Source: VXPQ01 sp965232485 | Lineage (GTDB): Bacteria > Bacteroidota > Rhodothermia > Rhodothermales > VXPQ01 | Length of the DNA: 64,000 bases | Assembly (NCBI GenBank): GCA_965232485.1 | Contig: OZ246975.1 | Coordinates: 930,001-994,000, forward strand | Direction: 5' to 3' | Shown: in pieces, positions 34,835-43,738 of the stretch | Numbering within the stretch: position 1 is the first letter of the stretch | Layout: the number at the start of each line of letters is the position of its first letter | Position numbers and translations under genes: made by a program | The notes under the pieces: generated by a model | What the model was told of the DNA's origin: nothing | Databases searched by the model: none | The model's input: the letters and a program-made list of their open reading frames with translations, nothing else

Positions 34835-36111
34835 GGCCCGGAGGAAGAAGCGAGGCGGGCCAGCGACCGCCGCGCCATGTCGTTGTCCGGCTCGATGCGC
34901 AAGGCGGCTTCCCAGGCTTGCCGCGCATTGTCCGGATCCCCCGACATGGCGTACAAACTGCCCAGATTAATCAGGGCATGGGTATTGGTCGCATCCGCCT
35001 GCGCCATGCCCTCGAACGACCGAATCGCGGACAGGGTATCGCCCTGCAGCAAATGCAGCACGGCCACATTGTTCCGGAAATCGGCATTCGCGGGATCCAG
35101 ATAAAGCGCCACGCTGTAGGCTTTCATGGCTTCGTCGTATCGGCGGGCGCGCCGCAACAGCGTCCCGAGGCCCGCATGCGCGTAAGGGTCTTCCGCATAG
35201 GTCCGGGAGGCGGTCGTCTGGTTCGTGATTTGCGCCTGGAGCGCGCGGAGTTCCTCGGCGTACTGCTGCACCGCTTCCGCTTCGTCCGCCCGGCCCAGAC
35301 GCATCAGAACCTGGCCCATGTTGTAATGCGCGCCCTGATGCCACGGCCACGCCTGCACGACGGCCTCCAGCGGAGCCAGGGCTTCCTCCCACCGCCCCAG
35401 CTTGACAAGGTACGAAGCAATATGGTATCTATATTCGAGATTATCGGGCGCATGGGCCAGCGCGCGCCGCGCGCTATGGAGCGCGCCCTCGAAATCCCCC
35501 AAATCGTCCAGCAACAAAGCCGTCCCGAAATGGGCCTGCGCAAAGGCGCTGTCGAGCGCCAGCGCCTCCCCGAAAGCATAGCGGGCGCTGTCCGTCTCGC
35601 CCAGTTCGATGTATGCGCGGGCAATGCCCAGCCAGGGGCGGGGATCGGGAGCCATTTCCAGCTCGCGGCGATAGTACCCGACCGATTTTACGTACTCCTG
35701 CCGCTGCCAGGCCGTATTGCCCAGATTGTTCCAGACCCCTGGATACGATGGACGAATCGCAAGGACAGCCCGGTATGCCGAATCCGCCTTGCCGAGCCGG
35801 TGCAATCCAGCGTAGATACGACCGCGCAAAAACGGAATGTCCGCCAGTTCCGGCGCCGCCGCAGCCACGCTGTCCGTAAAGGCGAAGGCTTGCGCAAATT
35901 CGTTTCGGGAGAGGGCTTCGCTGCTCAGCCGGATAAAACGGCCTGCCTCAGGAGATACAGGCTGCGCATCCCGGACCCCGGGCGCATCCGGGGCTTCCCG
36001 ATGGCGCGGTTCGCCTGCGCATCCCCCCGCCCATAGCAGACAACATACTACAGCGAGGCGCAGCGCCATGCGCCGGTCGCGCGACGTACGCAAAGATGCG
36101 GCGCCTTGCAT
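34831..36111 (-). CDS. TPR-repeat lipoprotein
   Basis: I start it at the ATG at 36111 (426 aa). The open frame extends to 36582, but that would overlap the upstream gene and give a basic, low-complexity N-terminus. A second Met at 36069 also precedes the signal (MALRLAVVCCLLWAGGC, lipobox AGGC). The rest is a run of tetratricopeptide repeats (for example PSYPGVWNNLGNTAWQRQEY and DATNTHALINLGSLYAMSGD). TPRs are protein-interaction scaffolds; a periplasm-facing lipoprotein could organise partners of the neighbouring receptors. The 3' end overlaps the receptor start by 4 bp. Confidence 0.8.
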   Translation of the reverse strand: MQGAASLRTSRDRRMALRLAVVCCLLWAGGCAGEPRHREAPDAPGVRDAQPVSPEAGRFIRLSSEALSRNEFAQAFAFTDSVAAAAPELADIPFLRGRIYAGLHRLGKADSAYRAVLAIRPSYPGVWNNLGNTAWQRQEYVKSVGYYRRELEMAPDPRPWLGIARAYIELGETDSARYAFGEALALDSAFAQAHFGTALLLDDLGDFEGALHSARRALAHAPDNLEYRYHIASYLVKLGRWEEALAPLEAVVQAWPWHQGAHYNMGQVLMRLGRADEAEAVQQYAEELRALQAQITNQTTASRTYAEDPYAHAGLGTLLRRARRYDEAMKAYSVALYLDPANADFRNNVAVLHLLQGDTLSAIRSFEGMAQADATNTHALINLGSLYAMSGDPDNARQAWEAALRIEPDNDMARRSLARLASSSGP

Positions 36112-36289
36112 GGCGTTATCTGTTTTTGGCGTCAAATGCAGATGATTCCCGGGATATGCGTGACCGCAGAAAGGCGCAACGGTATCGTTTCCGTACTTCC
36201 GACGAGTTTCGGACATTAGACCCTTCGAATCCGTTCGTGATTCCACAACCTGGAATGTACAGGATGCTTTGATCCGGCGCCCCTTCCAT

Positions 36290-36309
36290 TTCCGGCGCCT
36301 GCGCCGGAA
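36290..36309. promoter_or_regulatory. Perfect hairpin palindrome after a TPR gene
   Basis: TTCCGGCGC and GCGCCGGAA flank a 2-base centre, 19 bp past the stop of the TPR gene at 36329. No U-tract follows on the minus strand, so it is more likely an RNA-stabilising or processing hairpin, or a REP-type element, than a classical terminator. Confidence 0.4.
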
Positions 36310-36328
36310 CCATGCAAGCGCAATCATA

Positions 36329-37396
36329 TCAGGGGATTTCTTCCGACGCCGCCTCTTCCATGCGCTGACGGGCGGTAGCGGCCCGGGCGATTTCCAGCGC
36401 CTGTCGCCGTTCGGCTTCGCGTCCGGCTTGCGCAAACCAATTGGCCAGGGCGCGCCACCGCGCCGGATCGTCGGGATAATACGCCGCCGCGGCGCGAGCC
36501 ATGCCGATCTGGTTATCCAGATCTTCCAGCGCTTCCGTGGCGTCCACATGCCGCTGACCTTCTTCGAGGCGGCCCAGCGCAATCAGCGCGCGTCCGTAGT
36601 TGTATCGAAAAGAAGACTCATAGGGTTTCGCATACGCAGCGCGCTCCAGCAAAGGCAACGCGCGCTCCGCATCGCCGGTTTTAAGCAATAACGCGCCCAG
36701 CCGGTACGCAAAGTCCACCTGTTCCCGATCCTGCTCCCATGCCGCGCGCGCATGCGAAAGCGCCTCTTCCGTCCGTCCCGCTTCATCGTGCAATTCCGCC
36801 AGCCAGGCATGCGCCTGCGCATGAGTCGAATCGCGCGCGAGCGCTTCCCGATATGCCCATGCGGCGCTGTCGGGCAGGTTCAGCAATTCGTACGTCCGCC
36901 CCGTCTGCGTCCAGGCCCGGGACAACACGGCGGCGTCCGTCCGCCGGTAAAACGCCCGCACAGGCTCCGGGGAGGATAAGATGACTTCCCGCTGAAGCCG
37001 ATACCGCCGGATCGCCTCGCTGTACCGCCCCTCTTCAAACGCAACATGCCCCCGCCGAAACCAGCCGTCGCGCAAGTACGGATCGAGCGCCATCGCCCGC
37101 GCAAACGCTTCGTCCGCCAACGCCAACTGATACGTACGCATCCGAACGCTCCCCAGCAACATGTACGCCTCCGGCAGATCGGGCGCCCGGCTCAGCAGAC
37201 TGTCCGTCAGCGCAAGCGCCTCCGGATACCGTCCCGCCGCCTCTTCCTCGCGCGCGTCCACAAGCAAGCGCCGGACATCCTCGTCCGCTGCTTGCAGGCG
37301 TTCCGCCGGCGTCTGCGCCGGCGCGCCGCACCCGGCCAAGGCGAGCCATGCCGCAAAACATCCCGGTATCGATATGGACGGACAAAATTCGGGCAT
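36329..37396 (-). CDS. TPR-repeat lipoprotein
   Basis: This is a 355-aa protein with a lipoprotein signal (lipobox ALAGC, Cys23), followed by tandem TPRs (for example LPEAYMLLGSVRMRTYQLA, STHAQAHAWLAELHDEAGRT and EQVDFAYRLGALLLKTGD). It is paralogous to the TPR proteins at 34831, 39384 and 54319. A 217-bp gap separates it from the next TPR gene, and a 245-bp gap containing a repeat separates it from the upstream CRTAC1-like gene. No enzymatic domain is visible. Confidence 0.8.
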   Translation of the reverse strand: MPEFCPSISIPGCFAAWLALAGCGAPAQTPAERLQAADEDVRRLLVDAREEEAAGRYPEALALTDSLLSRAPDLPEAYMLLGSVRMRTYQLALADEAFARAMALDPYLRDGWFRRGHVAFEEGRYSEAIRRYRLQREVILSSPEPVRAFYRRTDAAVLSRAWTQTGRTYELLNLPDSAAWAYREALARDSTHAQAHAWLAELHDEAGRTEEALSHARAAWEQDREQVDFAYRLGALLLKTGDAERALPLLERAAYAKPYESSFRYNYGRALIALGRLEEGQRHVDATEALEDLDNQIGMARAAAAYYPDDPARWRALANWFAQAGREAERRQALEIARAATARQRMEEAASEEIP

Positions 37397-37493
37397 GACG
37401 ACTCAATCGCGAAAACGACCCCGCAAGCGTGTCCTCGCAGGCAGGGGCCTCGTCAAAATAAGGGAAGAATTACATCGAATGCCTGATAATTAC

Positions 37494-37552
37494 GCTGAGC
37501 AAGTCCACGCAAACAAGAGACTGCGAGGGGCGGGCTGGCGAGGCATGACGAA
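37494..37552 (-). repeat. Dispersed repeat, copy 3 (diverged)
   Basis: This lies in the 245-bp gap between a CRTAC1-like and a TPR gene. It aligns with 57366-57428 through shared blocks: CAAGTCC, GCAAA, AGAGACTG, AGG-GCG, then GGC-AGG-ATGACGAA. The hairpin of the other copies is partly lost. Apart from this I see nothing recognisable in the gap. Confidence 0.4.
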
Positions 37553-37641
37553 GCAGTGTAGTCTGGCGGTCCCGCATGTATGCGCGGCGCCCTCTCGCCC
37601 GCCTTGCATTCGCCGGAAACCCCGCAAGGCAAACCGGATCG

Positions 37642-39387
37642 TCAGGGACCATCGCGACCTCTGAAAAGAATCGTGTCCACGACGCCCGATCCCTCGACAA
37701 TATGTACCTCGCGCCCGGCGAGGATGTTCGCATAACGCGCCGTGTCGCCGCCGGGCCACTGCACGATGAGCGTGTCCGCCTGCGCGGCGGCGCCCAACCC
37801 GAACGTCAACGCCTTTTCCGAAGAAACGAGATAACTTGACCCGCTCCGCACGCGCCGCGCCATCCGCCGATCCCCCGCGACCGCCGTTACCTGCGCGCTC
37901 AGGGCGTCCCTGTTGCCCGACATGCCCTGCAAGCGTACGCGCAACGAAGCGCCTCCCCTCGCCTCGTTGCGCAAGAGATGCACCGGCCCGGCATTCTCCG
38001 TAACCAGCACATCCTCGTCGCCATCCCGGTCGTAATCGGCCAGCGCCGCCCCGCGGGCAATCATCGGCGCGGCGATAGACAACGCATATTCGGAAAAACG
38101 CCCGTCCCCGTCATTCAGAAAAAGCTGGGACGCCTGCCGATACGACAGGCCCTCCGCTGTTCCTTCCACGTCCGGCGAAATATGTCCATTCGCCAGAAAA
38201 ATATCCAGATCGCCATCCAGGTCGGCGTCGAAAAGGCACAGCCCGAAGGTAAGCGTGGGGAGCGACGGCAACCCCACCTGCGACTGGGCGGCGCGATCCA
38301 GAAAAACGCCGGGGGCAATCTGGCGATACAAACCCACCGGCTCGTTGGCGAAATGCCCGATGACGACCGACGGCGCGCCCGTGCCGTCCAGCACGCCCAC
38401 ATCCACCCCCATGCCCGCGCGCGCCTGACCGTCCGCGTCGTAGGCAAGGCCGCTGGCCACCCCTGTCTCCACGAATGCGCCGGTCCCGTCGTTCAGGTAC
38501 AGCAAATCCCGTTGCGTATCGTTCGCCGCCACGAGGTCCGGCCAGCCATCCTCGTTGAAATCCCATTCGGCGACGCCCAGCGTCTTGCCGGGCGCAGGCA
38601 GAAATCCGGCCTCGGCGGTCCGGTCGGCGAAAACGCCGCCCTCGTTTCGGTAAAAGCGGCTGGGCGCGCCATCGTATAACTTGGGGGTGCAGTACGTTTT
38701 ATCCTTCCCGTTCATGGTGCACCACATATCGGTTTCCGGGGACCATGCGACATAATTCGCTACGTACAAATCGACCTGTCCATCCAGGTCGGCGTCGAAA
38801 AAAATCGCCGACGTACTCCATGCGCCGTCGCCCGCAAGTCCCGCGGCCTGCGCCGTCTCGCTAAACGAAACCCGCCCGCCGGAGCCTGCCGCACGATCGT
38901 TTCGCAGCAGCAGGTTCTGTCCCACGGCAGCCAGAAATATATCCGGATCCCCGTCGTTGTCGTAATCGGCGATGGCGAGGCCCATCCCGTACGCATGCAC
39001 GTCGGCCAAACCGGTTTCCTCCGTAACTTCCGTAAAATACCCGCCTTCGTTCCGGTACAGGCGAATCGCAGGCGGCGCAGCATCGCCCCGATCCGGCCAT
39101 ACGCCGCCCGCAACCAGCGCAATATCCTGCCACCCGTCCCCGTCGTAATCCAGAAAACCGGCGCCGCCTCCCATTGTCTCGGGAAACCACATTTCCCCAA
39201 ACGCCCCGGTCACATGCCGAAACGCCCCCAGCCCGACCTCCTCCGTAACATGCGTAAAACGAAGCGCCTCCGACGGAGCGCGCGAATCAGACGCTTCCTT
39301 GGCGAGACGCTTGTCGTCCGCGCCGCACCCGCCCAGGACGAGGAGCGCACCCGCGACAACCGGAATCAGGCGACGACGGGCAATCAC
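37642..39387 (-). CDS. CRTAC1-family FG-GAP/UnbV lipoprotein
   Basis: This is a 581-aa lipoprotein (lipobox VLGGC, Cys21) with a GTG start that overlaps the upstream TPR stop by 4 bp. It carries repeated calcium-binding FG-GAP/VCBS blades (DYDGDGWQDIALV, DYDNDGDPDIFLAAV, DADLDGQVDLYVANY, DADLDGDLDIFLANGH, DYDRDGDEDVLV), predicting a beta-propeller. The C-terminal UnbV/ASPIC domain runs from about residue 490 (LRVRLQGMSGNRDALSAQV, SGSSYLVSSEKALTFGLG). A Cys pair (MWC...TYC, about residues 221-230) recurs in all four paralogues here. CRTAC1-type proteins are extracellular calcium-binding proteins of unknown bacterial function. Confidence 0.85.
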   Translation of the reverse strand: MIARRRLIPVVAGALLVLGGCGADDKRLAKEASDSRAPSEALRFTHVTEEVGLGAFRHVTGAFGEMWFPETMGGGAGFLDYDGDGWQDIALVAGGVWPDRGDAAPPAIRLYRNEGGYFTEVTEETGLADVHAYGMGLAIADYDNDGDPDIFLAAVGQNLLLRNDRAAGSGGRVSFSETAQAAGLAGDGAWSTSAIFFDADLDGQVDLYVANYVAWSPETDMWCTMNGKDKTYCTPKLYDGAPSRFYRNEGGVFADRTAEAGFLPAPGKTLGVAEWDFNEDGWPDLVAANDTQRDLLYLNDGTGAFVETGVASGLAYDADGQARAGMGVDVGVLDGTGAPSVVIGHFANEPVGLYRQIAPGVFLDRAAQSQVGLPSLPTLTFGLCLFDADLDGDLDIFLANGHISPDVEGTAEGLSYRQASQLFLNDGDGRFSEYALSIAAPMIARGAALADYDRDGDEDVLVTENAGPVHLLRNEARGGASLRVRLQGMSGNRDALSAQVTAVAGDRRMARRVRSGSSYLVSSEKALTFGLGAAAQADTLIVQWPGGDTARYANILAGREVHIVEGSGVVDTILFRGRDGP

Positions 39388-40631
39388 GGCGCAGGGGACG
39401 GAGGAGGGAGTTGCGCCAGGTACGAAATGGCTTCTGCGTGGCCGGGGGCATGCTCAAGCACGGTTTCCCAGGCGGCGCGGGCTTCTTCGTAGTTGCCCGA
39501 TAACGCATGGAGCGTACCCAGATTCAACCACACGTCCGGCTGGGTGGGCGCATGTTGCAACAGGACTTCGTATCGCTCCAGCGCCGTGACGGTATCTCCG
39601 GCGGCAAGGTGCAGGTTGGCGATATTGTTGTGCAGTTCCAGCCATCCCGGGCGCAGGGAAAGCGCCACCGTAAGCGCCTCGATGGCTTCGTCCACGCGGC
39701 CCGACCGGCGAAGCGACTCCCCATACTGGACCCAGAGCAGGGGTTCCATGCTGTTCGTCTTGATGCGCTCCACCCACTGCTCGACGTCCCGCTGCATGTC
39801 CAGCAGGGTATCGGCGCGGGCAAGGTAATGCGCAGCGCGTTCCGCCTCGCCCAAACCGTTCAGCGCCTGCCCAAGATTGTAGTGCGCCGGATAGTGCCAT
39901 GGAATCCCGTCGGCTACGCGCATCAGAATATCCGCAGCGGCTTCCAGGTCGCCGTTGCGCAAATGCTGAACCCCGTATACATAGGCGTAATTCAGGTTGC
40001 CCGGATCCAGCGCAATGCCTTGTTCGGAATACGAAAGCGCGACCTCGAAATCGCCCGCGTCTTCATGGAGTTGGCCGAGCCACATGTACGCTGTCGGGTT
40101 GGCGGAATCCGCCGCAATGGCCTGCTCGTACGCCCGGCGCGCGCTGTCCGGCTCGCCCGTATCCGCCCAGGCCCGCCCAAGTTGCGTCAAGTAGTCCGTC
40201 GTTTCCGCAACGAGGCTGCGTTCTTTGCGATAGAGCGCAAGCGCTTCCGCCGGCTCGCCGTACATATAGGCCCCGTTTCCCCGGTTGAACCACACGCCCG
40301 GATAGTCCGGATCCAGTTCCAGCGTCTTTTCATAGGCCTCCGTAGCCATATCCATCTGCCGAAGCGCCGTGAAGATGCGGCCGCGCATAAAGGAAATATC
40401 GGCCAGATCGGGCGCATAGCGAGCAGCGCTATCCGCCAGCGCGAGCGCCGCGCTGTAGTACCCTGTCTCGAAGGCATGCTCCGCATCGAACAAAAATTCC
40501 ACCGCTTTCGGATCTGTGTTGCGGCGGGCCAGTTCGGTCAAGGAAGGCGCCTCCCCCGAACCGCCGCATCCGCCCGAAGCAACAACGATCGTCGCCCCGA
40601 GGCAGGCTATCCATGTACTTGCGCTGCGCAT
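39384..40631 (-). CDS. TPR-repeat lipoprotein
   Basis: This is a 415-aa protein with a lipoprotein signal (ASGGC, Cys22), then about nine TPR units (for example PDYPGVWFNRGNGAYMYGEP, SANPTAYMWLGQLHEDAGD and PTQPDVWLNLGTLHALSGN). It is the closest relative of the 54319 protein in layout, including the shared TAYMWLGQLHE-GDFE segment. Its stop overlaps the start of the downstream CRTAC1-like gene by 4 bp (GTGA), so the two products are probably made in linked amounts and may form a complex. Confidence 0.82.
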   Translation of the reverse strand: MRSASTWIACLGATIVVASGGCGGSGEAPSLTELARRNTDPKAVEFLFDAEHAFETGYYSAALALADSAARYAPDLADISFMRGRIFTALRQMDMATEAYEKTLELDPDYPGVWFNRGNGAYMYGEPAEALALYRKERSLVAETTDYLTQLGRAWADTGEPDSARRAYEQAIAADSANPTAYMWLGQLHEDAGDFEVALSYSEQGIALDPGNLNYAYVYGVQHLRNGDLEAAADILMRVADGIPWHYPAHYNLGQALNGLGEAERAAHYLARADTLLDMQRDVEQWVERIKTNSMEPLLWVQYGESLRRSGRVDEAIEALTVALSLRPGWLELHNNIANLHLAAGDTVTALERYEVLLQHAPTQPDVWLNLGTLHALSGNYEEARAAWETVLEHAPGHAEAISYLAQLPPPSPAP

Positions 40632-40817
40632 AAGACGCTTCAGGAAAGATGATGGCGTGACCCGTTCAATTCGACATGCCCCGCGGCGGAGTCCTGCGCG
40701 TAGCCTGCGTATCCTTTGGGCAAATGCCGACCATTGGGTTAGGAATAATTTTCAGAATGACCTGCCGCCCGCCGGCTTTTCCACACAGGCAAACGCAGGC
40801 GCGGCCAAAACGGTTCG

Positions 40818-42560
40818 TTACGGAACGACGGGCAATGCCGTTCGGGAAACCATCCCCTGCCCGTCTATTACATGCACCTCATAGCCCGCAGGCAAGCCGA
40901 CGTGACGCTCCAGGCGGCCATCCGGCCACCGCACGGTCAGGGTATCCACCCGATCCGCCGATCCCAGGCCGAACGTCAGCGTTTTTTCCGACTGCGAAAG
41001 ATAACCGGAACCCGTCCGGACCCGCCGCACCTGCCGTACGCCGCCTGCCGTAACCGTCGCCTGCGCGCCGAGGGCGTCAAGATTGCCCCTCCCGGATCCC
41101 GGTCGCCCCGCCAGACGCACCCGCAACACATTCCCCCCGGACGAATCGTTGCGCAACAGGCGAGCCGGACCATTGTTTTCCGTCACCAGCAAATCCACGT
41201 CTCCATCGCGATCGTAGTCGGCTTTCGCCACGGCCCGCGCCACCATCGCCTCCGTAAATACGCCCCCGACGGAGTCCGCCAGGTCCACATAGGTTCCTTC
41301 CCCCCCGTTGACGAACAAATGCGGCGGCTGCCGGTACGCCGACCCGTCGATCGGATCGAGGTACACATGCCCGTTGGCCACATACAAATCCAGATCGCCG
41401 TCCAGCTCGGCGTCGAAAAGCAACACCCCGAAGGCCAGCGTCGTCAGGCTGGATTGCCCGATACGGGAAGCCGCCGCGCGATCCATGAACCACCCGCTTG
41501 CCGTTCGCCGGTACACCCCGATCATTTCACTGGAAAAATTCCCCACGAAAACAGAGGGCATGCCCGTCGTATCCACGATCCCGACGTCCACGCCCATTCC
41601 GGCGCGCGCTTCCCCGTGCTCCCCGTAGGCAATCCCGCTACGCACCCCTTGCTCCGTGAACGCGCCATTGCCGTCGTTCATATACAAGAGGTCCGGCTCC
41701 CCGTCGTTTACCACCACGAGGTCGGACCAGCCGTCTTCGTTGAAATCCCATTCGGCGACGGCCAGCGACTTGCCGGGCGTACCCGTCAGGCCGCTCGCCT
41801 GCGTACGTTCGGTAAACGCGCCGTCCCCGTTATTGCGATAAAAATAGCTCGGAGCGCCCGGATACGTGGCCGGGCGGCAATAATCCGGTCGCCCGTCCGC
41901 CCGAAAACATTCCATGTCGCTGGCGAGCGACCACAAGGCGTAGCCGGGCACATAGAGATCGAGGCGCCCGTCCAGATCGGCGTCGAAAAACAGCGGGGAA
42001 CTGCTCCATCCGGGAGGACCCGCCACGCCCGCCATGCGCCCGATCTCCGTAAAAAAACGCGCCCCCGAAGGCCCGGAATCGTTGCGGAAAAGCAGATTTT
42101 CCCCAAAGGTCGCAAGAAAAATATCCTGATCGCCGTCGTTGTCGTAATCGGCGGCGGTTACCCCGGTGCCCCAGCCTCGCGCCTCGTCCAGCCCCGCCTC
42201 GCGGGTCACATCGGTAAAGGTCCCGTCCCGGTTGTTGCGAAAAAGGCGCAGGGCGCGCACGTCCGGCGGCCCGGTCGGCGACAGACTTCCGCCTCCCACC
42301 AGGACAATATCTTCCCAGCCATCTCCGTCGTAATCCACGAATCCCCCTCCGGCGCCCATCTGTTCCGGAAACCAGAAACGATCTTCGCTTCCGTTTTCGT
42401 GGCGGAAATTCCCCAGCCCGGCCGTGGAAGAAACCTCTTGAAACGCGATGCCATACGAGGAAGTCGCCTGCGTATTACGCGAACCGCCCTCCCCGCATCC
42501 GCCCAAAAAAATCAGGACGACGAGGGCCAGCGTTCCACCGGCGACACGGCGCACATGCAT
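40818..42560 (-). CDS. CRTAC1-family FG-GAP/UnbV lipoprotein
   Basis: I start it at the ATG at 42560, directly before the lipoprotein signal (MHVRRVAGGTLALVVLIFLG, Cys22), giving 580 aa; a TTG at 42614 would add 18 residues. FG-GAP blades (DYDGDGWEDIVLV, DYDNDGDQDIFLATF, DADLDGRLDLYVPGY, DAELDGDLDLYVANGH) are followed by a UnbV/ASPIC domain (SGSGYLSQSEKTLTFGLG). It lies 62 bp after the PorV-like gene, in the same relative place as the CRTAC1 gene at 57430 in locus A. Calcium binding is likely; ligand or partner unknown. Confidence 0.85.
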   Translation of the reverse strand: MHVRRVAGGTLALVVLIFLGGCGEGGSRNTQATSSYGIAFQEVSSTAGLGNFRHENGSEDRFWFPEQMGAGGGFVDYDGDGWEDIVLVGGGSLSPTGPPDVRALRLFRNNRDGTFTDVTREAGLDEARGWGTGVTAADYDNDGDQDIFLATFGENLLFRNDSGPSGARFFTEIGRMAGVAGPPGWSSSPLFFDADLDGRLDLYVPGYALWSLASDMECFRADGRPDYCRPATYPGAPSYFYRNNGDGAFTERTQASGLTGTPGKSLAVAEWDFNEDGWSDLVVVNDGEPDLLYMNDGNGAFTEQGVRSGIAYGEHGEARAGMGVDVGIVDTTGMPSVFVGNFSSEMIGVYRRTASGWFMDRAAASRIGQSSLTTLAFGVLLFDAELDGDLDLYVANGHVYLDPIDGSAYRQPPHLFVNGGEGTYVDLADSVGGVFTEAMVARAVAKADYDRDGDVDLLVTENNGPARLLRNDSSGGNVLRVRLAGRPGSGRGNLDALGAQATVTAGGVRQVRRVRTGSGYLSQSEKTLTFGLGSADRVDTLTVRWPDGRLERHVGLPAGYEVHVIDGQGMVSRTALPVVP

Positions 42561-42621
42561 CCTTCCGTAAACGTTAGGCGCCGGCGAACGGCGACGCGCG
42601 TGCACAAGATGCAAAATACCC

Positions 42622-43659
42622 TTAGAAGGACAGGCTCACGCCCATGCGATGGACCGCGCCGAAAAGTCCAAAGGCCGTATAGGCGTAATCCGCCGAGAAA
42701 CCCACCGCCGACGTATCGTATTTCAGACCGCCGCCCAGGCTGACGCTCTGTTCGTCCGTCGGATAGGTATACCCTGCGCGCACGGACACCATATCCATGA
42801 ATGTGTATTCTCCGCCTGCTTTGATTTGCTCGGAGAAGTCCCTTGGACGCTCTGCTTCCAGCGAAAAGCGCAAGGCGTGCACATTCGGGTCCATGGCCGT
42901 GAGGTCAAGCACATTCATGGATACGCCCACGTTGAAGGTGAGCGGCAACTCGAAGTTCTCCTGCACATAGCGTAACTCCCGCGCAAAGTTGCGTACGCTC
43001 ATGGCAAGGTTCAGGCTGCGAAATCCGGTGCGGTACATCAATCCGAAGTCGAACGCCACGGTAGACGTAGAATTAGACTCGGTGGTCCCGTCCGACGACA
43101 AGATCGCTTCGGAAAGATCCTGCAGAACGTACTTGGCGTTGCCGCCTACGCCGAACCGATCCGTTACGGCGACCCCGTACCCAAGGCCGATCGCCATGGC
43201 GGAAGGCTCGGGATTGCTTACGTTCAACTCGCCGTATTCCTGATACCCCCGCTCGTTGGTCGCCGCAATAGTGCCGATGATGCCGCCCCCGTAATCGGCG
43301 AACAGCAACGAAGCCCCGAACACCCCGTAATTCGTACGGACGGCGGCGCTCGCCGTATTGTAGGTGATGTCCGCAATCCAGTTCGTAATGCCGAACCCTG
43401 CGCTGAACCGGTTTTCCATCCAGCCCATGGCCGCCGGATTATAGAACATGGCCGCCGACGAAGCGAATTCGCTGGCCGTTATGGCGTCGCTCTGCGCCGC
43501 CGCGCGCGGATGCACGGATATCTCGAGGAACTTGAAGTTCGTCTGCGCCAGTTTGTCCGTACCGACGTCTTCGGTCGTGATCTGCGCAAAGGCTCCCGGT
43601 GCGGTAAACACAGCAAGCGCTGCAAGGACGATCAGGGTTGTGTAGCGGTGATAGGTCAT
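42622..43659 (-). CDS. PorV/PorQ-like outer membrane barrel (locus B)
   Basis: This has 345 aa from the ATG at 43659 (MTYHRYTTLIVLAALAVF, signal ending in AFAQ); an upstream in-frame start at 43785 would overlap the preceding gene. It shows the family N-terminal block (FKFLEISVHPRAAAQSDAI, MFYNPAAMGWM) and the terminal DYAYTAFGLFGAVHRMG strand. It is clearly paralogous to the 59153 protein. The position after a T9SS cargo gene is the same in all three triads, supporting a role in handling or anchoring that cargo. Confidence 0.82.
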   Translation of the reverse strand: MTYHRYTTLIVLAALAVFTAPGAFAQITTEDVGTDKLAQTNFKFLEISVHPRAAAQSDAITASEFASSAAMFYNPAAMGWMENRFSAGFGITNWIADITYNTASAAVRTNYGVFGASLLFADYGGGIIGTIAATNERGYQEYGELNVSNPEPSAMAIGLGYGVAVTDRFGVGGNAKYVLQDLSEAILSSDGTTESNSTSTVAFDFGLMYRTGFRSLNLAMSVRNFARELRYVQENFELPLTFNVGVSMNVLDLTAMDPNVHALRFSLEAERPRDFSEQIKAGGEYTFMDMVSVRAGYTYPTDEQSVSLGGGLKYDTSAVGFSADYAYTAFGLFGAVHRMGVSLSF

Positions 43660-43688
43660 TGAATCCTTTCTGGTTAGGTCCTGAGCGT

Positions 43689-43725
43689 ATCCCCGGCGAC
43701 CGCCGCAAGGACGGCGGCCGGGGAT
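43689..43725. promoter_or_regulatory. Intergenic hairpin between cargo and PorV-like genes (locus B)
   Basis: ATCCCCGG (43689-43696) pairs with CCGGGGAT (43718-43725), and CCGCCG (43700-43705) with CGGCGG (43712-43717), leaving a short bulge and a 6-base loop. No U-tract follows. A hairpin occupies the matching gap in locus A (60290-60320). It may attenuate or stabilise the transcript between the two genes. Confidence 0.45.
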
Positions 43726-43738
43726 GCTACGCGCGTGT

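Noticed and set aside
36290..36309. Rho-independent terminator
   Set aside because: The palindrome is perfect but no U-tract follows on the transcribed strand; the same holds for the other intergenic hairpins.
36112..36582. N-terminal extension of the TPR gene at 34831
   Set aside because: It would overlap the upstream gene and gives Arg/Lys-rich sequence before a normal lipoprotein signal at 36111 or 36069.
40872..42743. A 623-codon antisense open frame over a CRTAC1-like gene
   Set aside because: The sense frame shows clear FG-GAP blades; the antisense frame reads as reversed repeats.
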